Assembly: GCF_000802305.1 (NCBI RefSeq)
Contig: NZ_JTDK01000017.1
Location: 88,568 to 152,567, forward strand
Length of the DNA stretch: 64,000 bases
Origin: Microbacterium mangrovi
Lineage (GTDB): Bacteria; Actinomycetota; Actinomycetes; Actinomycetales; Microbacteriaceae
Reading direction: 5' to 3'
The notes under the pieces are model-generated. The model was not told the origin of the DNA and did not search any database. It saw nothing but the letters and a program-made list of their open reading frames with translations. Positions 41,466 to 49,659 of this stretch are shown here, piece after piece. The translations under genes were made by a program, and so were the position numbers. Numbering within the stretch: the first letter of the stretch is position 1; each line of letters opens with the position of its first letter.

Positions 41466-41768
41466 TCAGCGCACGCGCACGGTGAGCCGGAGGCGCTCGC
41501 GCACCCGGCCGCCGGCGTGGGTGAGCGCCAGGTCGATGACCGCGACGCCCGGCGCCCGGCCGACGATGCGCAGCTCGCGCGCGAAGCTGCCCTGACCGGG
41601 TGGATCCCCGGCCGGAGGGATGCCGACCGTCTGCACGTCGACGGCATCCGCATCCCCGGTGACCGTCGCCAGCCACCGGTACCCCTGGCCGCCCGCGCCG
41701 GTGATCGGGGCGCGGAACCGCTCCCCGATCACCAGGTCGAGCTCAGAGGGCAGGTCCGATGATGACAC
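41466..41768 (-). CDS. Chagasin-like (I42) cysteine-protease inhibitor
   Basis: The ~100-residue protein has the I42 pattern: LVIGERFRAPITGAGGQGYRWLATV (the G-Y-x-W loop), a middle GQGSFARELRIVGRAPGVAVIDLALTHAGG loop, and a last strand RERLRLTVRV. Chagasin-type inhibitors plug papain-family active sites. It overlaps the 3' end of the papain-family gene by 26 nt, so the pair is translationally coupled enzyme and inhibitor. GTG 41768 is preferred; a start at ATG 41816 would overlap further. No signal peptide. Confidence 0.8.
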   Translation of the reverse strand: MSSSDLPSELDLVIGERFRAPITGAGGQGYRWLATVTGDADAVDVQTVGIPPAGDPPGQGSFARELRIVGRAPGVAVIDLALTHAGGRVRERLRLTVRVR

Positions 41769-43863
41769 CGTCGTGCCACCCGGAGCCGTCGCGCCAGAAG
41801 TGCTGCATGTTGCCATCCTGCCTCCGCGCGACCACCTCGAGGTTGAACCCGAAGCTGCTCTGCACGATCGCGAGCGCCCGGTCGATTCCCGTGCCGAACG
41901 TGGCGCTCGCCTGCCACGTGCCGCCCGGGGCCATCCACCAGTGCTGCAGGGTGCCGTTCGTGAGCGCCACCACCAGCTCGTAGTTGCCCGACGCGAATTC
42001 GTCGCTGCGCGAGTACTGGCCCTCGATCATGACGGGGCCGCCGTGGCATCCCCCGGCGAACGTGGACAGCGCCGACCACGCCCACGTGCTGCCGTCGGCG
42101 CGGGTCCAGTGCTGCAGCTGGCCGTTGCGCAGCACGCACACCAGCTCGAGGTGGCCGGTCGTCGTCTCGACGAGGCTTCCGCCGGCCTCCGCGATCGGGT
42201 TGCCGAAGACCGGGAACGGCGGCCGCACGATGATCGGCCCGCCCTCGGTCGCGGCCTCGGGATCGGACGTCGGCGCATCCGGAACGGAGACCGGCGCACC
42301 CGGCGCGGCGGCGCCCACCAGCTCGGGCACCGGGGCATCCGCCTCCGCGACCTCGTCCTTCGCGGCGTGCACCACGATCGGCGGGTTGCCGAACACGGGA
42401 CCCGCATGCCAGCCGCCGCCGTCGCGCCACCAGTGCTGCAGGTCGCCGGACGACAGCGCCGTCACGACCTCGAAGTTGCCGGGGCCGTAGTGGCTCTCCA
42501 CGAACCCGGGGGTGCCGACCGCGTTCGTCGGCCCGAAGGTCGCGCCGTCGTTCCACGTGCCGCCGTTCTGGTCGAACCACCAGTGCCGCAGCCGCCCGCT
42601 GTTCGAGCGGTAGATGAGCTCGAAGTTGCGGTTGAACGTCGTGCCGGTCGCGGTGGGCTCCGATCCCGCGTCGTTCGCGAAGCCGGGAGCCTCCGCCCAC
42701 GGCAGCGAGCCGTTGCCGTTGTCCCGCCACCAGTGCGCGATGCCGCCGCCCGGGTCGTGCACGAACAGCTCGAAGTTGTCGTGGTTCGCGCCGTTCCCGC
42801 TCTCGAACATGCCGCCGTTGTGGTTGAACCTCTTGCTCCACGGGTCGGGGTTGGTGCCGCGCAGGCCGTACATCTCGTTGCTGTCGATGCCGATCTGCCC
42901 GTACCCGATCCACCCGTAGCCGTGGTCGCCCCAGTCGTCGCCGCCCGGCGTCCCGCCCCACGAGTTGCGGATGAGCCACGCCTGCTTGCCGTCGTCGAAC
43001 CCGACCACGTCGACGACGTGCGTGCCGTTGGAGGTCTGGTTGGGAGCAGCCCGGTACACCGTGGTGATGTCGCTGTACCCGTAGAAGTCGTCGTAGATGG
43101 TGATGGAGCTCGCCACCGTCGGACCCACCTGCCAGATCCAGTTCTTCATGTCGTCCACATTGCTGAGCGTCGTGTACGCCGGGACCTTCACCGTGCGGCC
43201 CGAGCGGTCGAACGTCGTCGTGGCGGTCGTCTGCTGGGTGGACCCGGTGCCGCAGTTGCTCGGTCCCGGATTCCAGTAGCCGTCGTCGCGCGCGGCCGGG
43301 AACGGCCAGGGGATGCTTCCCGGATCGGCCTGCCCGTTCGAGTGGACCCAGTTGAGGGTGTTGCGGGCATCCCCGCACTGTCCGATCACGACGCTCAGTC
43401 CCTTGACCACGTCGCCTTCCGAGCGCGGCGCCCACGCACAGTGCTCGATGCGGGTCATCGCCTCGACCAGGCCGGTGGGAGCGAAGATCCAGCAGTGCTC
43501 CGAGTCGAACTGGTCGCGGGTGCGGGTGAAGGTGGGCCAGCCGTTGCGGTTGCGCCAGTCGACGGATGCCGGACGCGGCCCGCCCGCCGGTCCGCCGGCG
43601 GCCCCGGGCGCGCCGCCGAGGAAACCGGGGGAGAGTCTCTCGGCGAGGTGCCGGGCCGAGGGCTGCTCGGCGACGAGCTTCAGCACGTCGACGCGCTTCT
43701 CCGGGTCCGCCGGCCGCGGCGGCGGCCCGCCGAGCAGATGCCGCTTGATCGGCCGGTCGTCCGGGATGTCGGGCAGCACCTGCCACCCGAGGTCGTGCTG
43801 GGCGATGAGCGCGCGCACATCGCCGTAGGTCTCGAGCCGTGGGCTCGGTGTTGATTCAGGCAT
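41743..43863 (-). CDS. Papain-family (C1A) cysteine protease with C-terminal WW-repeat propeller
   Basis: The 706-residue protein has a ~100-residue N-terminal region, then a C1A domain starting ASVDWRNRNGWPTFTRTRDQ. Catalytic residues visible: Gln118, Cys124 (SEHCWIFAPTGLVEAM), His282 (GTHVVDVVGFDDG) and Asn300 (IRNSWGG). The usual Cys in Q-x-x-C is missing. From about 350, six repeats of the type (L/M)QHWWRDGG-W follow, a likely carbohydrate-binding beta-propeller, broken by an Ala/Pro-rich linker. No signal peptide is visible. The inhibitor gene overlaps its end. Confidence 0.88.
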   Translation of the reverse strand: MPESTPSPRLETYGDVRALIAQHDLGWQVLPDIPDDRPIKRHLLGGPPPRPADPEKRVDVLKLVAEQPSARHLAERLSPGFLGGAPGAAGGPAGGPRPASVDWRNRNGWPTFTRTRDQFDSEHCWIFAPTGLVEAMTRIEHCAWAPRSEGDVVKGLSVVIGQCGDARNTLNWVHSNGQADPGSIPWPFPAARDDGYWNPGPSNCGTGSTQQTTATTTFDRSGRTVKVPAYTTLSNVDDMKNWIWQVGPTVASSITIYDDFYGYSDITTVYRAAPNQTSNGTHVVDVVGFDDGKQAWLIRNSWGGTPGGDDWGDHGYGWIGYGQIGIDSNEMYGLRGTNPDPWSKRFNHNGGMFESGNGANHDNFELFVHDPGGGIAHWWRDNGNGSLPWAEAPGFANDAGSEPTATGTTFNRNFELIYRSNSGRLRHWWFDQNGGTWNDGATFGPTNAVGTPGFVESHYGPGNFEVVTALSSGDLQHWWRDGGGWHAGPVFGNPPIVVHAAKDEVAEADAPVPELVGAAAPGAPVSVPDAPTSDPEAATEGGPIIVRPPFPVFGNPIAEAGGSLVETTTGHLELVCVLRNGQLQHWTRADGSTWAWSALSTFAGGCHGGPVMIEGQYSRSDEFASGNYELVVALTNGTLQHWWMAPGGTWQASATFGTGIDRALAIVQSSFGFNLEVVARRQDGNMQHFWRDGSGWHDGVIIGPAL

Positions 43864-43991
43864 GTGATCCCCCTGTTGTCCGGATGCCGCCAGTGCGGCA
43901 TCGTCCGCGAACAGGAGGCCTCAGCACCCCGCCGTGATGCGGCCCGGGCCTGGGAACTCGGTCTCGGGGGACCCAGAACCCGCCGAGGGGC

Positions 43992-44072
43992 GGCCGGAAG
44001 CAGGAGGAAGGCTGAGACCAGGAGGATGCCGGCCGGATCGTCCTGTTTCCGGCCATTCCCCTGTTCTCAGCC
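43992..44072. repeat. 81-bp palindromic repeat, copy C (inverted)
   Basis: Reverse complement begins ggctgagaacaggggaatgg; same length and layout as copies A and B but more diverged. It lies between the papain-family and sedolisin genes. The rest of 43864-44101 holds nothing else I can name. Confidence 0.75.
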
Positions 44073-44101
44073 GCCGCCCAACGCCCCGGCGCCGCGCGTT
44101 G

Positions 44102-45658
44102 TCAGCCGCCGAGGGCGCGGAGCAGGGCGGCACCGTCGGGGGACCCGAGACCGGTGCAGGCATCCCACCCCGGCCGGGCGGCGAAGGCGCCGTTGTTGCC
44201 CGACGTGATGTCGCGGAACCCGGCGGAGGTGCCGGATGCCGTCGCTCCGGCATACAGCTTCGGCTGCGCCAGCCCCATGCGGGTGCCGGTGGCCTGCACG
44301 ATCCGGGCGATCAGCGCCGCCCACAGCGGTGCGACCGCGCTGGTGCCGCCGATCACCATGTCGGTCCCGTCCACCCGCACCTGGTAGCCGGTCCGCGGGT
44401 CGGCGTTGCCGGCGACGTCCGGAACCCCGCGTCCGCTCGCTCCGGCCTCGTCCGGGGGCACGCCGACCGCGCCCTGCCACGAGGGGAGCGGGAACGTGTC
44501 GCTCACGCCGCCGCCGGTCGCCCCGCCGGCGGCGCCGTCGTTCCACACCGTCTCGGACGAGATCGTGCTGCCCGAGCCGTGCAGGGCGGTGCCGCCGCAC
44601 CCGAGCGCGTGCGGGCTGGATGCCGGAAAGTCCACGTGCGGCGCGCCGTCGCCGGCGTTGTCGCCGCTGCCGTTGTCGCCCGCGGCGGCGGTGACCGTGG
44701 CGCCCATGCCGGCGGCGTCGACGAACGCGGCATCCATCGCGCTGCGCGACTGCGCCGTCCAGGCATCCTCGCTCTGCCCCCAGCTGATGCTGATGGCATC
44801 CGGCGTCGGGGAGGCGTGCGCGGCCTTGGTGACCGCGTCGACGAACCCGGCATCGGTGTTGGGGGCGAAGTAGACGACGATGTGCGCGCCGGGGGCCAGC
44901 GCCCCGACCACCTCGATGTCCAGCAGCACCTCGCCGTCGGCGCCGTTCGGGTCCTGCCCCGGCTGGTTCGAGGCCCCGTCGACGCCGACCGCGGTCACGA
45001 TGGGGGTCGGGATGCCGAGCCCGGCGAAGTACGCGTCGAGGTCGGACTGCGCGAACCCGCCACCCAGCTCGATGATCGCAACCGTGCGGCCCGTGCCGTC
45101 GGTGCCGGGCGGGAAGCCGTAGAGCTCGCCGACCTGCACCGGGGTGTAGCTGACGGCGCTCGCCGCAGCGGTCGGCGTCGTGGGTAACACCCGGAAGTGC
45201 GTCTCGGCCTGCGGGCGGTCGTCGAGGCCGAGCACGGCCACCACCCGCTCGTGCAGGTCATCGGGCAGGGTGAGTCCGCCGGTGCGCTCCCGGTACGACG
45301 AGTCGCCCAGGGCCACGGTGTTCAGCTCGACGCCGAACAGCTCCCGCACCACGCTCGCCTTCGCCCTGATGCGGATCAGGCGCTCGCCGAGGTCGGTGCT
45401 CACCACCTCGGCGCCCGCGGCGCGGACGGATGCCTCCACCGCTGCGGCATCCGCGGGGTCCGCCCCGTACTTCTCAACGAACTCGTCGTGCGGGATGGGG
45501 TTCGCGAGCACGTCGTCGGGCACCTCGGCCCGGCGCCGCAGCACGAGGGTCGCGTCGATGGGCGCGTCGGGATGCACCGCCCCCTGCGGGACGCCCCCGC
45601 GGATCGGTGCGCGCTCGCTGCCGGGAAGAGGGTGTCCGCCGGGGATGTCTGGGGTCAT
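44102..45658 (-). CDS. Sedolisin/kumamolisin-type serine-carboxyl protease (S53)
   Basis: The 518-residue protein starts at ATG 45658 with GGAGG upstream. An activation prodomain (about 30-160) precedes the catalytic domain. The S53 catalytic set is complete: Glu243 and Asp247 (DGEVLLDIEVVGALAPGA), Asp328 (AAAGDNGS) and Ser440 (GGTSAVAPLWAAL); spacings match kumamolisin. These proteases act at low pH outside cells. No N-terminal signal peptide is seen, which also holds for some kumamolisin precursors. Confidence 0.94.
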   Translation of the reverse strand: MTPDIPGGHPLPGSERAPIRGGVPQGAVHPDAPIDATLVLRRRAEVPDDVLANPIPHDEFVEKYGADPADAAAVEASVRAAGAEVVSTDLGERLIRIRAKASVVRELFGVELNTVALGDSSYRERTGGLTLPDDLHERVVAVLGLDDRPQAETHFRVLPTTPTAAASAVSYTPVQVGELYGFPPGTDGTGRTVAIIELGGGFAQSDLDAYFAGLGIPTPIVTAVGVDGASNQPGQDPNGADGEVLLDIEVVGALAPGAHIVVYFAPNTDAGFVDAVTKAAHASPTPDAISISWGQSEDAWTAQSRSAMDAAFVDAAGMGATVTAAAGDNGSGDNAGDGAPHVDFPASSPHALGCGGTALHGSGSTISSETVWNDGAAGGATGGGVSDTFPLPSWQGAVGVPPDEAGASGRGVPDVAGNADPRTGYQVRVDGTDMVIGGTSAVAPLWAALIARIVQATGTRMGLAQPKLYAGATASGTSAGFRDITSGNNGAFAARPGWDACTGLGSPDGAALLRALGG

Positions 45659-45776
45659 GCCTCCGGCGTACACCCGGGCCCGCGTGCACGGAAGGGGGTG
45701 GACAGCGGATGCCGGATGCCCCCCGCCGGGGTCGTGGGGTGAAGATGGGACCCACACCGTCATCAGGGAGAGGGAC

Positions 45777-47387
45777 ATGCGTCGAGCCGGGATCGTGGTC
45801 GCGGCAATCGTCGCGGCCGGGGTCGGGCTCGCGGCGTGCACCGGTGCGCCGCCGCACCCGGCCGCGTCGCCGCACACGCAGTCCGCCATCCCGCCGCCGG
45901 CGACGGCATCCGCCTCGCCGGCGACCGCCACCCCGATCACGCACGTCGTCGTCATCTTCGACGAGAACGTCTCGTACGACCACTACTTCGGTACGTACCC
46001 GGCCGCGGCGAACACCGACGGCACGCGGTTCACGGCATCCACGGGCACCCCGGCGAGCGATGACCTCGTGAGCTCGGGCGCGCTCGCACACAACCCGAAC
46101 CTCTCGCCGCCGCGGCGGCTGTCGCCGGCGCAGGCGCTCACCTGCGACCAGGACCACGGGTACACCGCCGAGCAGCGCGCCGTGAACGGCGGCCGGATGG
46201 ACCGGTTCGTGCAGAACACGTCCGGCCCGGCCTGCGCGAACGGCTACTCCGCCCCCGGCCTCGTGATGGACTACTTCGACGGCAACACCGTCACCGCGCT
46301 GTGGAACTACGCGCAGCACTACGCGATGTCGGACAACGCGTGGGATGCCGTGTTCGGACCGTCCACGCCGGGCGCGCTGGACCTGGTGTCCGGTCAGACC
46401 CACGGCGTCACGGCCCTCGACCCGGGCACGCATCGGCCGATCGACGACCCGGCCGTCATCGCGACGGATGCCGGCAAGACCGGAACCCTCACCGCCGACC
46501 TCGACCCGGCGTTCGACGACTGCTCCGCCCCAGGCAGCCCCGTCGCCCGCGCGGCCGGCGCGAACATCGGCACCCTGCTGAACGCCAAGGGCGTCACGTG
46601 GGGCTGGTTCCAGGGCGGATTCCGTCCCACCGTCCCGGCCGGCGCCGGCTCGCGAGCGGTGTGCGGCGCCGCGCACCCCAACCTCGGCGGGGCGAGCGTT
46701 CCGGACTACAGCGCGCACCACGAGCCGTTCCAGTACTCCGCGGCCACGGCCAACCCGCACCACCTGGCCCCGACGTCGGTCGCCATGATCGGACGCACCG
46801 ACCGCGCGAACCACCAGTACGACCTGAGCGACTTCACCGCGGCTCTGAACGCCGGCGATCTGCCCGCGGTCAGCTTCCTGAAGCCCGCACGGTTCCAGGA
46901 CGGCCACGCCGGCTACTCCGACCCGATCGACGAGCAGCACTTCCTGGTGAGCGAGATCAACGCCCTGCAGCGTTCGCCGCTGTGGGCGTCGACCGCCGTC
47001 ATCGTCGCCTACGACGACTCCGACGGCTGGTACGACCACGCGCCGCCGGCGATCACCAACGCCTCGCACACGGCAAGCGACGCCGCCGTGTGCACGGGGT
47101 CTGCGGCATCCGTCCTCGGCGGATACGCGGGGCGCTGCGGGCCGAGCCAGCGCCTGCCGCTGCTGGTGATCTCGCCCTACGCCCGGTCGGACTTCATCGC
47201 CCACGACGTCGTGTCGCAGGCCTCTGTGCTGAAGTTCATCGAGGACGACTTCGGCACCGGCCGCATCGGCGACGGCTCGTTCGACGCCACGGCCGGGTCG
47301 CTGACCCCGCTGTTCGACTTCGCGCACCCCGACGGCGCGCGCGTGCTGCTGAAGCCCGACGGCTCGGTCGCCTCGATCACCCGCTGA
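45777..47387 (+). CDS. Phosphoesterase lipoprotein (second PF04185 paralogue)
   Basis: The 536-residue protein has lipobox LAAC (Cys21) and the same family blocks as the protein at 32552: ITHVVVIFDENVSYDHYFGTYP, SDNAWDAVFGPSTPGALDLVSGQT, HAGYSDPIDEQHFLVSEINAL, AVIVAYDDSDGWYDH. It is anchored to the membrane whereas the first copy looks soluble. GGGAGAGGGA precedes ATG 45777. Divergent from the sedolisin gene with a 118-bp GC-rich gap in which no PHO box is evident. Confidence 0.9.
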   Translation: MRRAGIVVAAIVAAGVGLAACTGAPPHPAASPHTQSAIPPPATASASPATATPITHVVVIFDENVSYDHYFGTYPAAANTDGTRFTASTGTPASDDLVSSGALAHNPNLSPPRRLSPAQALTCDQDHGYTAEQRAVNGGRMDRFVQNTSGPACANGYSAPGLVMDYFDGNTVTALWNYAQHYAMSDNAWDAVFGPSTPGALDLVSGQTHGVTALDPGTHRPIDDPAVIATDAGKTGTLTADLDPAFDDCSAPGSPVARAAGANIGTLLNAKGVTWGWFQGGFRPTVPAGAGSRAVCGAAHPNLGGASVPDYSAHHEPFQYSAATANPHHLAPTSVAMIGRTDRANHQYDLSDFTAALNAGDLPAVSFLKPARFQDGHAGYSDPIDEQHFLVSEINALQRSPLWASTAVIVAYDDSDGWYDHAPPAITNASHTASDAAVCTGSAASVLGGYAGRCGPSQRLPLLVISPYARSDFIAHDVVSQASVLKFIEDDFGTGRIGDGSFDATAGSLTPLFDFAHPDGARVLLKPDGSVASITR

Positions 47388-47505
47388 CGCCCGCGCCGCA
47401 CGATCGGGTGCGTGCGAACCCCGCCCGGGCCATCATGGGCACATGGACACCCCGCGCCGCCCGCTGCTCGCTCCGTCTCCCGCATCCTGCGACTGAGGCC
47501 CGCTC

Positions 47506-48879
47506 GTGTTCGGCGAATACACCGACGCCCAGTGGGCCGCCCTCGCGTTCGTGTACCTCGGCATCGCCCTGGTGCTGGCGCTCGTCGTGCGCCGGTACGT
47601 GCCGATCCTCGCGCGCCTGTACCTGCCGGCCAGCGTGATCGCGGGATTCCTCATCCTGCTCCTCGGCCCGCAGGTGCTCGGCCTCAGCGGCTGGAGTCCC
47701 ATCCCGGTGCAGGTCACCGACGTGATGGCGCGGCTGCCGGGCCTGATGATCAACGTGGTGTTCGCGGGCATCATGATCGGAAAGGCGCTCCCGTCCGTCA
47801 AGCAGATCTGGTCGGATGCCGCCCCGCACGTGATCCTCGGGTCGGTGTTCTCGTTCGGTCAGTTCGCCCTCGGCGCGTTCGCGGTGGTGTTCATCCTGAC
47901 GCCCCTGTTCGGGGTGCCGGACGTCGCCGGGTCCATCCTCGAGCTGTCGTTCGCCGGCGGCCACGGCACGATCGCCGGCATGGGGGGCCTGCTCACCGAG
48001 GCCGGCGCACCGGAGATGATCGACGTGGGCCTCGGGCTCGCCACCATCAGCATGATCACCGGCGTCGTGGGCGGGTCGATCCTCGTCAACTACGCCGTGC
48101 GCAGCCCCCGCATCACCACGGCCCGCGATCGCCCGGCCCACGGGTCTGATGCCGGGCGGCTCCAGGAGGTCCGCCCCAACGAGGGCGACCAGGCCGGCGA
48201 GGTGGGGCTGGGTTCGATCAGCCGCAGCTTCGGGGCGATCGCGGTGTCGATCGCCATCGCGATCGTCATCCTGAACCTGCTGCGGCTCATCGCGCACGCG
48301 TTCGGCTCCGACCTGTTCGACCGCTTCCCGCTGTTCCCGTTCACGGTGATCGGCGGCTTCGTCGTGCAGCTCGTGCTCACCGTCACCAAACGCGAGTACC
48401 TCGTCGAACGCCGCACGGTGAACGACATCACCGGACTCGCCCTGGACATCCTCATCGCCGCGGCCATCGGCACGATGTCGCTCGCCGCGCTCGGGTCCAA
48501 CATCCCGGCCCTCACGATCCTCACCGTGATCGCGTTCGCGTGGAGCGTCGTCGGGATGCTGTGGCTCGGCCCCCGCATCCACCGGCGGGACTGGTTCGAG
48601 CACGCGATCGCCGACTACGGGCAGTCGCAGGGCAACGTCGCGACCGGGTTCGTGCTGGCCGACATGGCCGACCCGGACCGCACCACGAGCGCCGCCCGCT
48701 CGTACGGCTACAAGCAGCTCATCTACGAGCCGTTCCTCGGCGGCGGCATCCTGACCGCGTTCAGCATCCCGGTGATCCTGCAGATCGGGTCGCTGTGGTT
48801 CGGGATCGTCTCCCTCGTCGTGACGATCCTGCTCATCGCCTGGGGCGTGCTGCGCCGCCGCGGCGACCCAGCGCGCTGA
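47506..48879 (+). CDS. Sodium:glutamate symporter (GltS family)
   Basis: The 457-residue protein has a two-fold GltS-like architecture: SVIAGFLILLLGPQVLGL, LPGLMINVVFAGIMIGKAL, FAGGHGTIAGMGGLLTEAG (the conserved Gly-rich reentrant loop). A hydrophilic loop at about 195-230 separates the halves, and the second half has AAAIGTMSLAALGSNIPALTILT and SQGNVATGFVLADMADPD. Import of glutamate or a similar anion with Na+ is expected. GTG 47506 start; the upstream 118 bp show no clear operator. Confidence 0.85.
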   Translation: MFGEYTDAQWAALAFVYLGIALVLALVVRRYVPILARLYLPASVIAGFLILLLGPQVLGLSGWSPIPVQVTDVMARLPGLMINVVFAGIMIGKALPSVKQIWSDAAPHVILGSVFSFGQFALGAFAVVFILTPLFGVPDVAGSILELSFAGGHGTIAGMGGLLTEAGAPEMIDVGLGLATISMITGVVGGSILVNYAVRSPRITTARDRPAHGSDAGRLQEVRPNEGDQAGEVGLGSISRSFGAIAVSIAIAIVILNLLRLIAHAFGSDLFDRFPLFPFTVIGGFVVQLVLTVTKREYLVERRTVNDITGLALDILIAAAIGTMSLAALGSNIPALTILTVIAFAWSVVGMLWLGPRIHRRDWFEHAIADYGQSQGNVATGFVLADMADPDRTTSAARSYGYKQLIYEPFLGGGILTAFSIPVILQIGSLWFGIVSLVVTILLIAWGVLRRRGDPAR

Positions 48880-48984
48880 GCGCCGCCTCGCGCGCTGAGC
48901 CTGGGGCCACGCGCCCGGAGGCTCCGCGCAGCGCGAAGCGATGCGTGGAGGGGGCGTGGGGAGCGAAGCGCAGGACCCCGGGGT

Positions 48985-49659
48985 TCACGCCGTGACGAGC
49001 CGGTACCCCATGCCCTGCTCGGTCAGGAGGTACCGCGGGTCGGCGGCATCCGGCTCGAGCTTCTTGCGCAGCTGCGACATGTACAGCCGCAGGTAGCCCG
49101 AGTCGGCCACCTGGTCGGTCCCCCAGATCTCCTTGAGCAGCGACTGCCGGGTGACCAGCGACCCGGGATTGCGTGCCAGGAACTCGAGCATCTTCCACTC
49201 GGTCGGAGTCAGGTGCACGCGCGCCCCGCCGCGGGTCACCGCCCGCGCGGCGAGGTCGACCGACACGTCGCCGAACTGCACGACCGCCTCCCCGGTCGGA
49301 CCCGTCGCGCGCCGGGCCAGCGCGCGCAGCCGCGCCAGCAGCTCGTCGATCTGGAAGGGCTTGGTCACGTAGTCGTCGGCTCCGGCATCCAGCGCGTCCA
49401 CCTTGTCGGCGGATCCGGTGCGGCCGGACACCACGATGATCGGGGCCTGCGTCCAGCCCCGCAGGGCGTGGATCACCTCGACCCCGTCGAGCTTCGGCAT
49501 CCCGAGGTCCAGCAGCACCAGGTCGGGTTTGGATGCCGCGGCCAGCGCGATCGCGGCGGCCCCGTCCGGCGCGGCGACGATGTCGTAGCCGTGCGCGGCG
49601 AGCGTGATCCGCAGGGCGCGCACCAGCTGCGGATCGTCGTCGGCGACCAGGATCTTCAT
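48985..49659 (-). CDS. kdpE: KdpE response regulator
   Basis: The 224-residue OmpR-type regulator has a receiver domain with the acidic pair DDD near residue 8, the phosphorylated Asp in LVLLDLGMPKLDG, Thr/Ser in IIVVSGR and Lys in VTKPF. The C-terminal winged helix reads VHLTPTEWKMLEFLARNPGSLVTRQSLLKEIWG and YLRLYMSQLRKKLEPD. It activates kdp under K+ limitation. Start overlaps the kdpD stop by 4 nt. Confidence 0.96.
   Translation of the reverse strand: MKILVADDDPQLVRALRITLAAHGYDIVAAPDGAAAIALAAASKPDLVLLDLGMPKLDGVEVIHALRGWTQAPIIVVSGRTGSADKVDALDAGADDYVTKPFQIDELLARLRALARRATGPTGEAVVQFGDVSVDLAARAVTRGGARVHLTPTEWKMLEFLARNPGSLVTRQSLLKEIWGTDQVADSGYLRLYMSQLRKKLEPDAADPRYLLTEQGMGYRLVTA

Noticed and set aside
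41620..43854. A 744-codon plus-strand frame across the papain-family gene
   Set aside because: Product is Arg/Ala/His-rich without domain; the minus-strand frame has all catalytic residues.
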